Shown here: positions 35,150 to 43,447 of the stretch, in pieces
Numbering within the stretch: the stretch's first letter is position 1
Layout of the letters: each line of letters opens with the position of its first letter
DNA from: Geobacillus icigianus
Lineage (GTDB): Bacteria > Bacillota > Bacilli > Bacillales > Anoxybacillaceae
Reading direction: 5' to 3'
NCBI RefSeq assembly: GCF_000750005.1
Contig: NZ_JPYA01000083.1
Location: 1 to 64,000 of the forward strand
Length of the DNA stretch: 64,000 bases
Program-made: the position numbers and the translations under genes
Notes under the pieces: generated by a model
What the model was told of the DNA's origin: nothing
The model's input: the letters and a program-made list of their open reading frames with translations, nothing else
Database searches by the model: none

Positions 35150-38100
35150 AGCCGATCTCGCTGACGATCGCTGGGCTTCATAGCTTTCGTGAAAAACAGA
35201 CGATTGATTTCACCGCGCTGTGTGCGGGCGGGGTATTCGGTATTTTTGGGCCGACCGGCAGCGGCAAGTCCACGATTTTGGATGCCATGACGCTCGCCTT
35301 GTTTGGCAGTGTTGAGCGAGCGGCCAACCGCACACAGGCCATTATCAACCATGCCGAGCAGGAGCTGTTTGTCTCGTTTACCTTCGAGCTGGAAAATGCC
35401 AACGGGACTAGGCGGTATACGGTGGAGCGGAGCTTGAAAAAAGTGGACGAGTGGCGGGCGCGCAGCGCTGTTTGCCGATTGATCGAACATCAAGCGGAGC
35501 CGATCGTCCTCGCTGACAAACTGTCCGATGTCGATCGAGAAATTGAACGGTTGCTTGGGTTGACGATGGATGATTTTACGCGGGCGGTCGTTTTGCCGCA
35601 AGGGAAGTTCGCCGAATTTTTGTCGCTCAAAGGAGTGGAGCGGCGGCAAATGCTACAGCGTTTGTTTCACCTTGAGCGGTATGGCGATCGGTTGAACCAA
35701 AAGTTGAAGACGCGGCTTGCGGCTGCCGAACAAGAGCGGGAAAAGATCGAGGCGGAACAGGCGGGGCTTGGCGACGCCTCCAAGGCGGCGCTCGAACAGG
35801 CGGAAGCAAAAGAGCGCGAGCTGGTGGCGCTGTTTGCCAAGCGGAAAAAAGAGCTGGCCCAGGTGGAAGCGGAGGTTGAACGAACAAGACTTCTATGGGC
35901 GTGGCAACAGGAAAAAGAAGCGGTGGAACGGGAGCTCTCCGAATGGAAACGGCGCGAGGCCGGGATTCGCGAGTTGGAAGAGAAAAAAGAGCGCGCCGAA
36001 CAAGCGGAGCGCATTTGGCCGTATTGGGAACAGTGCGAACAGGCGGAGCGACTGCGGGCCGAGGCATTTCGCCGCGATCAAGAGTTGGCGCGGCGCCTTG
36101 AAGAAGCCCGCACCCATTATGAGGATGCGGCGCGCGCCTATGAACAGGCGCGGCAGGAAAAAGCGCAGCGCGAGCCGCAGCTGTTGGCGGAGACGGAGCG
36201 GCTTCGGCAGGCTGAGGAGCTCGAACGGCAAATGGAAGCGCTCAAGCGCGAATGGGCGAGCTTGCGTGAGAAACGGGAGCGCCTGCTCGCTGAGGAGAAA
36301 GCGGCGGCACGCCGGTTCGAAGAAGCGTCCGCATGGTATGAGCGAGGCTTAACGCGGCAACAGGAGCTGAAGGAAGAGGCAAAGCGACTGGCGGCAGCGC
36401 TGGGCGACAAAGACGAGGTCGAGCGGGCGCATGCCGAGAAGCAGCCAATCGAGCAAGCCGCCGCGGCCATTGCCCGCCTCGACGCCCAGCTTCGGCAAAA
36501 AGAATCCGCTTGGCGTCAAGCGGAGGAGGAAAAAGCGAAGAAAGAACAGCGAGCTAGAGCGGCGGAAATGAAGCTTCGCGAGCTGTTCCGCTTCGTGGAG
36601 AACACATACCGCTCCGTCTGTTGGCGGCAACAAGAGATAGAAAAGCGGATGCATAGGTTGCAGCAAGCGATCGAGATGGAGCGAAAGCAGGCGGAGGAGG
36701 CGCGGACGGCGGAGTTGGCCGCCTTGCTTGCCGACGGCCTCCGTCCGGGTGAACCGTGTCCTGTGTGCGGGTCGCGCGAGCACCCGCGTCCGGCTGTGAT
36801 GTCTCATCGAAAACCAAACCGGTTGCCAGATCTCGAGGAGGAATGGCGGCAGTGCGATCAAAAACGGCAGACGCTGCTGTCGCTGAGGGCGCAGTTGGAA
36901 CAGCTCGCTGAGCTTGCAGCTAGCCAGGGCGCACCGCCGGCCTTGACGGAAAGCGCCCCTGCGGATGAGGTCGCAGATCTTTCTGTCGAGGTGCGCGCGC
37001 TTGAACAAGATGTGATCGCCGGCAAAGAATCCGTTTACCAAGCGCTCTCGAAATGGCATGAAGCGGAGGCGGCGCGGCGCGAAGCGGAAAACGCGTGCCG
37101 GTGGTTGGCCGCCGATCTCGAGGCGCTGCAAGCCGAGAAACGGCGGCTCGAAGAGGAATACGAGCGGCTGATCGGGCAGTGGCGGCGCGCCTATCCGTCG
37201 TTTTCATTAGAGGAAATCGATGACGTCTACGAACGCTTGCGCGAGCGGGAGAAACAATGGCGTGAGGTGCAAAAGCGATTGGACGATAGCGTGCCGTTTT
37301 TGGAAGAAAAGCAGCGGGAAAAAGAGACGGCGGCACAAGAGCAGCGGCGGCTCGAAACGGAGCGGGTGCGCCTTGAGTCGCTGCTTGACGCCAAGCAGCA
37401 GCTGTGGAACGAATACGAGCAACAGTGGAAAGAAAAGACCGGTTCGAATCCAGCCCACATGCAGTTGCAAGCGGTGGAAGCGGAATGGCAGCGGTTAAAG
37501 AGCAAAGAACAGCAAGCTTATGAGGCTTGGCAGCATGCCCAGCGCCAATATCAAACATTCGAAAGCGAGAGAAACGCTGCCAAGCATGCGGCGGAAGAGG
37601 GAGCGAAGCGGGTGGAAGAAGCGCTTGCCCGTTGGCGGCAGGCGCTGGCCGATACCGTTTTCACCGATCGCGAAGAAGTGAAGGCGGCCAAGGTGCCGGC
37701 GGAGCAACGCCGGGAATGGGAAGAAGCGATTCGCCGCTATTGGCGGCAAATGGAACAGGCTCAACATCGCCTTGCCCAGCTGGAGGCGGCGATTGGCGGG
37801 GTGGAGGTGAGCGCGGAACAATGGGAAATGATGCAGCTCATCTATGCCGAGCTGAAAGCGCAAATGGAAACGTTGACCGAACAGCTCGGCGCCATCCGGG
37901 GAAAGGTGACGGAGCTGAGGAGCAAGCATGCCCGGTTTGTCGAGCTTGAGGCGAAACGGGCGGAACTTGACCGGCAAATCGCCAAGTATCAGCAACTGCA
38001 ATCGTTGTTGCGCGGCAATAGCTTTGTCGAATTCATGGCGGAGGAACAGCTGGAGCAAGTGACCATCATGGCGGCCGAGCGGTTGCAGCGGCTGACGCAG

Positions 38101-38487
38101 CACCGCTACTCACTGGAACTTGATTCACAAGGCGGATTTCTCATTCGCGATGATGCCAACGGCGGCGTCAAACGGCCGGTGACGACGCTCTCAGGCGGAG
38201 AGACGTTTTTGACCTCGCTGTCGCTGGCCTTGGCGCTATCGGCGCAAATTCAGCTGCGCGGCGAATACCCGCTTCGCTTCTTTTTCTTGGACGAAGGGTT
38301 TGGAACGCTCGATCCGGAACGGCTGGAGACTGTAATCTCCGCCTTGGAAAAGCTGCATACCGAGCGGTTGGCTGTCGGCGTCATCAGCCATGTTCCGGAA
38401 ATCCGCCACCGTCTGCCGCGCAAGCTAATTGTCGAGCCAGCCGAACCATCCGGCCGCGGCACGCGCGTATGTTTGGAAGTGATGTAA
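35146..38487 (+). CDS. sbcC: nuclease SbcCD subunit C (SMC-like ATPase)
   Basis: Rad50-type ATPase of 1113 aa. Walker A FGPTGSGKST is at about residues 34-43. Long Glu/Arg/Gln-rich antiparallel coiled-coil arms run from about 180 to 980, interrupted by the zinc hook CPVC at 538-541. The C-terminal half-site has the signature TTLSGGETFLTSLSLALALS and Walker B FFLDEGFGTLD. Start ATG 35146 overlaps the sbcD stop. The coiled coils create many spurious open frames on the other strand, which were ignored. Confidence 0.97.
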   Translation: MKPISLTIAGLHSFREKQTIDFTALCAGGVFGIFGPTGSGKSTILDAMTLALFGSVERAANRTQAIINHAEQELFVSFTFELENANGTRRYTVERSLKKVDEWRARSAVCRLIEHQAEPIVLADKLSDVDREIERLLGLTMDDFTRAVVLPQGKFAEFLSLKGVERRQMLQRLFHLERYGDRLNQKLKTRLAAAEQEREKIEAEQAGLGDASKAALEQAEAKERELVALFAKRKKELAQVEAEVERTRLLWAWQQEKEAVERELSEWKRREAGIRELEEKKERAEQAERIWPYWEQCEQAERLRAEAFRRDQELARRLEEARTHYEDAARAYEQARQEKAQREPQLLAETERLRQAEELERQMEALKREWASLREKRERLLAEEKAAARRFEEASAWYERGLTRQQELKEEAKRLAAALGDKDEVERAHAEKQPIEQAAAAIARLDAQLRQKESAWRQAEEEKAKKEQRARAAEMKLRELFRFVENTYRSVCWRQQEIEKRMHRLQQAIEMERKQAEEARTAELAALLADGLRPGEPCPVCGSREHPRPAVMSHRKPNRLPDLEEEWRQCDQKRQTLLSLRAQLEQLAELAASQGAPPALTESAPADEVADLSVEVRALEQDVIAGKESVYQALSKWHEAEAARREAENACRWLAADLEALQAEKRRLEEEYERLIGQWRRAYPSFSLEEIDDVYERLREREKQWREVQKRLDDSVPFLEEKQREKETAAQEQRRLETERVRLESLLDAKQQLWNEYEQQWKEKTGSNPAHMQLQAVEAEWQRLKSKEQQAYEAWQHAQRQYQTFESERNAAKHAAEEGAKRVEEALARWRQALADTVFTDREEVKAAKVPAEQRREWEEAIRRYWRQMEQAQHRLAQLEAAIGGVEVSAEQWEMMQLIYAELKAQMETLTEQLGAIRGKVTELRSKHARFVELEAKRAELDRQIAKYQQLQSLLRGNSFVEFMAEEQLEQVTIMAAERLQRLTQHRYSLELDSQGGFLIRDDANGGVKRPVTTLSGGETFLTSLSLALALSAQIQLRGEYPLRFFFLDEGFGTLDPERLETVISALEKLHTERLAVGVISHVPEIRHRLPRKLIVEPAEPSGRGTRVCLEVM

Positions 38488-38550
38488 TGGTTGCGGCAGC
38501 CAATAGCGCCTCGTTGGCCGGCATCGTTCATGGCTGGACGTTACAAATGG

Positions 38551-38576
38551 AAAGGGGGCCTGGCGAGCCCCTCTTT
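38551..38576. terminator. hairpin between sbcC and gerPF
   Basis: AAAGGGGGC and GCCCCTCTTT form a compact stem that touches the gerPF stop codon. It can terminate the sbcC transcript (+) and possibly that of gerP (-); U-tracts are short. Confidence 0.65.
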
Positions 38577-38796
38577 AGTTGTTGGCCGCGACCGTTTGAT
38601 CCACCACGTCCGGGTCAAAGGCGTTCGTAAAGCTAATGGCGTTATTCGTCATCACAAAGTCGCCGGTGTTGAATCCACCGGATCCTGCTTGCGTTTTGGT
38701 GGCGACTTTCGGTGCGATATACAGACAATCGCCCACTTGGACAACAGCGCCGCTGCCGACGCTGTTAATTTTAATCGGACCGACGAATGAAGGCAT
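38575..38796 (-). CDS. gerPF: spore germination protein GerPF
   Basis: A 73-aa protein of the GerPA/GerPF family (PSFVGPIKINSVGSGAVVQVGDCLYIAPK, TQAGSGGFNTGDF, AFDPDVVDQ). Gly/Asn-rich sequence with little charge is typical. GerP proteins are made in the mother cell, sit in the inner coat and let germinants reach their receptors. ATG 38796 follows GGAGG 7 nt upstream; a TTG two codons earlier is less likely. Last gene of the gerP operon. Confidence 0.93.
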   Translation of the reverse strand: MPSFVGPIKINSVGSGAVVQVGDCLYIAPKVATKTQAGSGGFNTGDFVMTNNAISFTNAFDPDVVDQTVAANN

Positions 38797-38905
38797 GTTC
38801 AAACCTCCTCAGCCAAGGCATAGCGACGTCGAAAAGGAATCGGTTCCCGCTGTTGGCGCCTAGTGCCGGAGCGTGCGGCTGGCGGTTCGTTCCGGGCTCG
38901 TTCGT

Positions 38906-39283
38906 TTACGCCCCTAGCTCCGGAGCGGCGAGCTCGCGTATATGTTTTATTCTTGCTTCCGCCTCAACCGTTGAAGTGGAGCCAATCTGGACGACGGCGG
39001 ATGAAGAAATCGCCAATATGCGTACATCACGGACAGAAAGAACCGGGGATTCGTGGATCGTTTGGCGGACAGTGATCGGCGGCGGTGAAAGCCAGCGCGG
39101 GATCGGTTTAGTGAAAATCGGGAATACTTGTTCTCCTTCTGCTCCGAAAAACAACTCATATTGACGCTGAACGGCCAAGGCGCGTGTACGGGCGGAAATC
39201 CGCTCGGAATCGCCGATTTGCAGTACCGAACTGATGATGAGGGTTTCTGCGTGAAACGTTTGCACCACCGATGTCCGTTTCAC
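38906..39283 (-). CDS. gerPE: spore germination protein GerPE
   Basis: A 125-aa protein recognised by two related blocks, SSVLQIGDSERI near residue 18 and SSAVVQIGSTSTVEAEARIKHIREL near the end. These SS-x-x-QIG motifs recur in GerPB, GerPD and GerPE. It begins in the last codons of gerPD (4-bp overlap, 39280-39283), so translation is coupled. The gap to gerPF is about 110 bp. Structural coat-permeability role is inferred from B. subtilis gerP mutants. Confidence 0.9.
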   Translation of the reverse strand: MKRTSVVQTFHAETLIISSVLQIGDSERISARTRALAVQRQYELFFGAEGEQVFPIFTKPIPRWLSPPPITVRQTIHESPVLSVRDVRILAISSSAVVQIGSTSTVEAEARIKHIRELAAPELGA

Positions 39284-39471
39284 GATTGTTCCCCTCGAGC
39301 CGGCACGAGCGGAACGAACGGGCCGATAATGAGCGACTCCGGCGGCGTGTCAAACGCCGAAGCCAAGTGAATCGTATCAGCATCGCCGATTAAAAACAGC
39401 GAGGCGCTCGTAACAGCCACGAGGCGGATTGCGCCGACGTGTACATCGCGGTTGATGACCGTATAGTTCAT
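39280..39471 (-). CDS. gerPD: spore germination protein GerPD
   Basis: A 63-aa protein (B. subtilis GerPD 58 aa) with MNYTVINRDVHVGAIRLVAV, SASLFLIGDADTIHLASAFDTPPESLI and GPFVPLVP, typical of GerPD. ATG 39471 overlaps the gerPC stop, and its own stop overlaps gerPE: tight coupling in the operon. Confidence 0.92.
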   Translation of the reverse strand: MNYTVINRDVHVGAIRLVAVTSASLFLIGDADTIHLASAFDTPPESLIIGPFVPLVPARGEQS

Positions 39472-40070
39472 GTCTGTTCTCCTCCTGAAGGCAAATGTTT
39501 CAAAAACATATCGAGCGACTGTTCAATATCGGCTTTGACTTTCTGAAAAATTTCGTTTTCAGTTGCCTCATCGCGGTCGGCGGTCGGGATATAGCCGCTG
39601 GCGGCTTTTTCCTGCAAATAAAAACGAATGCGCTCTTCCGTTTGCCGACTGATGTCTTGCAAAATAAATTGGCGGTACGGATCATCGAGGCGGCGGCCGT
39701 ATCGCTGCTCAAGCTGCTTTAGCGTTTCCGGCGCTTCTTTGCCTAGGTACGCCGCCACCCTCTCCTGAATCGCTCGCATCAGCACGGGTTCCGGTTTAGG
39801 AACGACCGTTTTAACCGGCTCTACAGCCAAGTCCTCAATCGTCCCGCCGGCCCCGGGCGGTGCGATGCCGATGTTCAGCGTGCCTTCCAGCGTTTCGACT
39901 TTGAGTTGATCAAATTTATATTCGATTCGTTCGATCGAAGTGCGCGGCTGGGCTTCGATTTCTTGCAGCCGGGCTTCAAGGGTGCGAAGCCGGCGTTCCA
40001 ACGCGCGCATCTTGTTCGTCTGCCATACTAAATAGCGGTGCAGCTGGGCGAAATAGTCATAGACACTCAT
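39468..40070 (-). CDS. gerPC: spore germination protein GerPC
   Basis: The largest GerP protein, 200 aa. An N-terminal coiled coil (about residues 8-45, RALERRLRTLEARLQEIE) is followed by IEYKFDQLKVETLEGTLNIGIAP, which is the family signature, and a helical C-terminal half. It may assemble into the GerP coat structure through the coiled coil. It overlaps gerPD by 4 bp and starts about 80 bp after gerPB. Confidence 0.93.
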   Translation of the reverse strand: MSVYDYFAQLHRYLVWQTNKMRALERRLRTLEARLQEIEAQPRTSIERIEYKFDQLKVETLEGTLNIGIAPPGAGGTIEDLAVEPVKTVVPKPEPVLMRAIQERVAAYLGKEAPETLKQLEQRYGRRLDDPYRQFILQDISRQTEERIRFYLQEKAASGYIPTADRDEATENEIFQKVKADIEQSLDMFLKHLPSGGEQT

Positions 40071-40151
40071 CGGGCGCCATCATCCTCTCCAAGTCCCCTC
40101 TTACTTCAATATATGGACGGCCTTTTGCCATCATCACTGTTTGTGTTGAAT

Positions 40152-40376
40152 TTAGCGGGTGGCGGAATGGAGAGGAACGAGCGGAGCGGACGGCTGCACC
40201 GCTGTTCCTAGCGGCACGATGGCCTGCGGCGCCGGCTCGGAGAAGCCCCCCGTGTTGGCGAGCGTCGACAGCGCTTGGATGCTTCCGGCGCTGCCGATTT
40301 GCAAAACCGATGAATTGGTCACTGAGCCGATCCGCAGCTGGTGGATGCAAATGCTTTGACTGATGTAAAAACGCAT
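40152..40376 (-). CDS. gerPB: spore germination protein GerPB
   Basis: A 74-aa protein beginning MRFYISQSICIHQLRIGSV, followed by NSSVLQIGSAGSIQALSTLANTGGF and a Pro-rich tail, as in GerPB. ATG 40376 follows GGAAGAGGGG on the minus strand; the longer open frame to 40505 is inside gerPA and is rejected. The gerPA stop is 13 bp upstream. Confidence 0.92.
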   Translation of the reverse strand: MRFYISQSICIHQLRIGSVTNSSVLQIGSAGSIQALSTLANTGGFSEPAPQAIVPLGTAVQPSAPLVPLHSATR

Positions 40377-40389
40377 CCCCTCTTCCTCC

Positions 40390-40611
40390 TTATACGTTTC
40401 CGACGACGTTTTCGTCAGCGACATCTGCGTCGTTCGTGTTCGTGTTGCTGTAATAGTTGTAAACGTGGAGCCCGTCGCCCGTATTGAACGAACCGGCACC
40501 GGCAAACGTTTTGGTCACACTTTGCGGAGAAATGGCAAACACATCGCCGATATGGAACACGCCGCTGCTTCCAATGCTGTTCAGTTTCACGATCCCGACA
40601 AAAGCCGGCAT
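40390..40611 (-). CDS. gerPA: spore germination protein GerPA
   Basis: A 73-aa GerPA/GerPF-family protein (PAFVGIVKLNSIGSSGVFHIGDVFAISP, GAGSFNTGDG, ADVADENVVGN). First gene of the gerPABCDEF order. AAAGGAGC precedes ATG 40611. A sigma-K-like -10 box CATACATTA lies at 40645-40653 on the minus strand, in line with mother-cell expression known for gerP in B. subtilis. Confidence 0.92.
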   Translation of the reverse strand: MPAFVGIVKLNSIGSSGVFHIGDVFAISPQSVTKTFAGAGSFNTGDGLHVYNYYSNTNTNDADVADENVVGNV

Positions 40612-40644
40612 GGGGGCATGCTCCTTTCACAGCGTCCTTATCCA

Positions 40645-40653
40645 TAATGTATG
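40645..40653 (-). promoter_or_regulatory. sigma-K-like -10 box of the gerP operon
   Basis: CATACATTA on the minus strand fits CATANNNTA exactly, 34 bp before gerPA; an AAC about 17 bp upstream could be the -35 element. Confidence 0.6.
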
Positions 40654-40677
40654 GGCGCGCACCGAAAAACGTTCCCC

Positions 40678-40902
40678 TCAATTGTTTGCGGCATTGTTCG
40701 AGTCGGAGACGTCCGGATCGCCGGTATTGGTGAAACTAATAAATGTATTCGTCTGCATAAAATCTCCGTTGTTGCTTCCACCTGAACCTGTGTGGGCTTT
40801 CGCTGTGCTCTTGGGGGCAATTTGCAATACGTCCCCGAAGTTGACCGTTCCATCTCCGCTCACATGGGTAATTTTAATCGGTCCGCTGATAAATGAGGGC
40901 AT
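40678..40902 (-). CDS. additional GerPA/GerPF-family protein upstream of gerPA
   Basis: A 74-aa paralogue (PSFISGPIKITHVSGDGTVNFGDVLQIAPK, THTGSGG-type Gly/Asn block, NTGDPDVSD). It lies immediately before gerPA on the same strand but has its own ribosome binding site (GGAAGGAGGAAAG) and its own sigma-K-like box at 40936-40944. B. subtilis has no such gene at this place. Closest in this window to the divergent protein at 41049-41273, sharing NVSGNGTVN/HVSGDGTVN and GDVLQIAPKSTAK. Confidence 0.88.
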   Translation of the reverse strand: MPSFISGPIKITHVSGDGTVNFGDVLQIAPKSTAKAHTGSGGSNNGDFMQTNTFISFTNTGDPDVSDSNNAANN

Positions 40903-40935
40903 AGCACTTTCCTCCTTCCGATGGCATCGCTATCG

Positions 40936-40944
40936 TATTGTATG
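40936..40944 (-). promoter_or_regulatory. sigma-K-like -10 box for the extra GerPA/PF gene
   Basis: CATACAATA on the minus strand fits CATANNNTA, with AACC about 16 bp upstream as possible -35 element; 34 bp before the start codon, the same distance as for gerPA. Confidence 0.55.
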
Positions 40945-41004
40945 TAAAGAAGGGAAATTCGGTTCAGCGCCGGGCAGGTGTCCGACGAGCCGGTATCATT
41001 GCGG

Positions 41005-41013
41005 CATATAATA
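41005..41013 (+). promoter_or_regulatory. sigma-K-like -10 box for the divergent GerPA/PF gene
   Basis: CATATAATA fits CATANNNTA and lies 35 bp before the gene at 41049. It also contains a TATAAT-like string, so sigma-A use cannot be excluded. Confidence 0.5.
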
Positions 41014-41048
41014 AAAAAAGGGAAGGGACAGAAAGGAAGGGAAAGGCG

Positions 41049-41273
41049 ATGCCAGCGATCGTCATCGGCGGGATTAAAGTGACCAACGTCAGCGGCAACG
41101 GCACCGTAAACATGGGAGATGTGCTGCAAATCGCTCCGAAAAGTACCGCGAAAACCAACTCCGGTGCCGGCGGCGGCAATACGGGTGACTTTTTGCAAAC
41201 AAACACGTTTTGCAGCGTCACGAATACGGTAGATCCCGATGTGTTTGATGCCGGGGTGAAAGGAAACAACTAG
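41049..41273 (+). CDS. divergently transcribed GerPA/GerPF-family protein
   Basis: A 74-aa protein, PAIVIGGIKVTNVSGNGTVNMGDVLQIAP, then SGAGGGNTGDFLQTNTFCSVTN and DPDVFDAGVKGN. AAGGAAGGGAAAGG precedes ATG 41049. It is divergent from the gerP cluster, with 146 bp between the two extra paralogues. Directly after its stop, in the same frame, an acyl-CoA synthetase remnant starts. Confidence 0.88.
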   Translation: MPAIVIGGIKVTNVSGNGTVNMGDVLQIAPKSTAKTNSGAGGGNTGDFLQTNTFCSVTNTVDPDVFDAGVKGNN

Positions 41274-41672
41274 ACAGCTGCAACGATTCGTGACAGTTGG
41301 CTGTATACAGGGGATATGGCGACAGTCGATGAATACGGGCATATTGATATCGTCGACCGGAAAAAGGATATTATTATTAGCGGAGGAGAAAACATTTCCT
41401 CGATTGAAGTCGAAGGGGCGCTTTATGAACATCCGGCCGTGCTTGAAGCGGCCGTCATCGCCGTGCCGCATGAAAAATGGGGGGAAACGCCGCATGCGTT
41501 CGTCGTCGTTCGACCGGGGCATACGGTGAGCGAAGAAGAGTTGATCGCCTTTTCGCGGGAAAAGTTGGCCCATTTTAAAGCGATCACAGGTGTAACGTTT
41601 GTGGATGAGCTGCCGAAGACCGCGTCTGGAAAAATTCAAAAAGTGCATTTGCGCCGTCAATATTGGGATTAG
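41274..41672 (+). pseudogene. C-terminal remnant of an acyl-CoA synthetase (AMP-binding enzyme)
   Basis: About 132 codons starting right after the stop of the GerPA/PF gene and in its frame. The start reads IRDSWLYTGDMATVDEYGHIDIVDRKKDIIISGGENI, the hinge region of the adenylate-forming family. It ends with ELPKTASGKIQKVHLRRQYW, which contains the catalytic lysine motif of the small domain. The AMP-binding N-terminal domain (about 400 residues) is missing, so this cannot be an active ligase. ATG 41316 with GGGGAT before it could allow a small product, but no proper ribosome binding site is present. A deletion probably joined the remnant to the GerPA/PF gene. Confidence 0.85.
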
Positions 41673-41738
41673 ATGGGAAAAACAGGACGTTATGTCAACT
41701 GATGGCGTGACGTGCGCGGGCTGCTCTGACAACAGAGA

Positions 41739-41864
41739 TCGAAGGCTGGCGAAATACGGTTGTTTCTTTTAAGCAATGAGGGGGAGCGTGTGGAAGACGA
41801 TGGGCTTTTCGATTTGAGAAACGAGGCTGATAAGCGGCCTGCTTCCTAAATCACCAACCTTAGA
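41739..41864 (+). repeat. R2 element copy E (about 126 bp, degenerate)
   Basis: Starts TCGAAGGCTGGCGA, keeps GGTTGTTTCTTTTAAGCAATG and GATTTGAGAAACGAGGCTGATAAGCGG, and ends TCACCAACCTTA. Shorter than the 137-bp copies. About 150 bp of sequence without a gene then leads to the DUF418 gene. Confidence 0.75.
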
Positions 41865-42021
41865 GAAAACGGCAGGAGATCATGATAGGTGGCGGAGGGT
41901 TTGGCGGTGCAAGGGTGCCGACTGTTCCGTAATAGGGCGAAACGTTTGGCGATCACATGAGATTGCCCACTCAGTAAGCCGCCTCCTTCGGCATAGCGAA
42001 AAGATAGAAAGAAGGGATTTG

Positions 42022-43191
42022 GTGACACCTTTATCGGCAGAACGGATCGCGGCGGCTGACATCTTGCGCGGCTTTGCCTTGTTTGGCATTTTGCTTGTCA
42101 ACATGCGCTATTTCTCGTCGCCGGCGTTATATGTGGAAGACGTCGGCGACGGCGCCCTCAACCGCGCGGTTGCCGCAGCGATTGATCTTTTGTTTGAAGC
42201 GAGCACCTACCCGCTGTTTGCCTTTTTATTCGGATTCGGCACGGTCGTCCTTTACCACCGATTGCGCGAGCGCGGGAAGCGGCCGCTTCCGATTTTGCTG
42301 CGCCGCTTCCTTCTTTTGTTGGCGTTCGGCGCCATTCATGCGTTCGGCCTATGGTTTGGCGACATTTTACTTCCGTACGCGCTTGTTGGGCTGATATTGC
42401 TGTTGTTCATGAACGTCCCTTCACGCTGGTGGCGGACGACAGCATTTGTTAGTTTTTTTCTTTTTCACAGCTTCATGACCTTGTTGCTGGCCATAAGTAT
42501 GGTGGTCGGTTGGATGGGGGCAGCCAATGACCGCGCGGCGGAGGCGTCCGTTGCTCTTCGCCATTACCAAAGCGGAACGTTTCGCGATGTGTTTTGGCAA
42601 CGATGGCACGATTGGTTGTATCTCAATAGCGATGGTGGGCTTCTATTTACGCTTTTGGCGGTATGGCCGTTTTGCCTTCTCGGCGCCTATGCCGCCAAAG
42701 AGCGCTGGCTTGAGGCCGAACGCTATCCGGCCGCGACGTTGCGCCGCTTCATGGTCGTGTCGCTATGCCTCGGTCTGACGTTAAAAACGATTCCGTATTG
42801 GGCTGGGGCCAACGCGTTGACGATGTATATCCACGACAACGTTGGCGGCACGGTTTTGGCGGGGTTCTACGCCGCGGCCGCCGTGTTGGTTGGCGGGAAA
42901 GCCAATCGACGGCCGGCGTGGCGCTGGCTGCAAGACGCGGGAAGAATGTCGCTCACCCATTATCTTCTTCAGTCGCTCATCTGCACATCGTTGTTTTACA
43001 GCTACGGGCTTGGGTGGTATGGAAGGGTGGAGGAATGGCAAGGAGCGCTGCTGGCCGTTGGATTGTATGCACTGCAAGTGTGGGTGAGCCGCCCTTGGTT
43101 TCAGTCGTTTTATTTTGGACCCGCCGAATGGGTTTGGCGATGGGCGACGTACGGAAAACGGCCGCCGTTTCGCCGCCGGCCGAGCCAATAA
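42022..43191 (+). CDS. DUF418 (YeiB-type) membrane protein
   Basis: Integral membrane protein of 389 aa with about ten hydrophobic segments. Family marks are the opening ERIAAADILRGFALFGILLVNM, the FLFGFGTVVLYHRL block with LLRRFLLLLAFGAIHAF, and the C-terminal DUF418 domain with GRMSLTHYLLQSLICTSLFY and WFQSFYFGPAEWVWRW. These proteins are possible acyltransferase-like or transport proteins without proven function. GTG 42022, after GAAGGG, is preferred to TTG 42019. Monocistronic; a terminator-like hairpin follows. Confidence 0.88.
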   Translation: MTPLSAERIAAADILRGFALFGILLVNMRYFSSPALYVEDVGDGALNRAVAAAIDLLFEASTYPLFAFLFGFGTVVLYHRLRERGKRPLPILLRRFLLLLAFGAIHAFGLWFGDILLPYALVGLILLLFMNVPSRWWRTTAFVSFFLFHSFMTLLLAISMVVGWMGAANDRAAEASVALRHYQSGTFRDVFWQRWHDWLYLNSDGGLLFTLLAVWPFCLLGAYAAKERWLEAERYPAATLRRFMVVSLCLGLTLKTIPYWAGANALTMYIHDNVGGTVLAGFYAAAAVLVGGKANRRPAWRWLQDAGRMSLTHYLLQSLICTSLFYSYGLGWYGRVEEWQGALLAVGLYALQVWVSRPWFQSFYFGPAEWVWRWATYGKRPPFRRRPSQ

Positions 43192-43215
43192 AAAACCCGC
43201 CGTTATTGAACGGGC
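43192..43215 (-). terminator. terminator of the Spo0E-like gene
   Basis: On the minus strand CCGCCCGTT pairs with AACGGCGGG through one bulge, followed by TTTTTT. It overlaps the 3' end of the Spo0E-like gene and separates it from the convergent DUF418 gene. Confidence 0.7.
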
Positions 43216-43385
43216 GGACAAGATTGCTTCGACTCACCGGTCTGGCGCAAATATTCATTGATCAACTGATCGAGTTGTTGGCTGCATTCGATCGTTTCCT
43301 TTGCCGTTAGTCCGTAGGTGAGCGCGAGCTCGATCATCTGTTGCCGCTTTTCTTCAATGAGCAGGAGAACCATTTCCTTCACCAT
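43203..43385 (-). CDS. yisI: Spo0E-family aspartyl-phosphate phosphatase (YisI-like)
   Basis: A 60-aa helical protein with IEEKRQQMIELALTYGLTAKETIECSQQLDQLINEYLRQ, matching the Spo0E family, whose short helical hairpin with S-Q-x-L-D dephosphorylates Spo0A~P and so delays sporulation. In B. subtilis yisI lies next to gerPA. ATG 43385 is the first start codon that gives family length, but no ribosome binding site is convincing; ATG 43373 is possible. An R2 element (43448-43579) sits about 60 bp upstream and may have replaced the native promoter. Confidence 0.8.
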   Translation of the reverse strand: MVKEMVLLLIEEKRQQMIELALTYGLTAKETIECSQQLDQLINEYLRQTGESKQSCPPVQ

Positions 43386-43447
43386 CAATTCGTTGGAATG
43401 TCGGTTAAGGCATGCCGTCGTAGACAAAAAACGTCCAGCGCGCACCG

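Noticed and set aside
41880..42018. Riboswitch in the GC-rich leader before the DUF418 gene
   Set aside because: It contains purine-rich segments but no recognisable aptamer core and no terminator before the gene.
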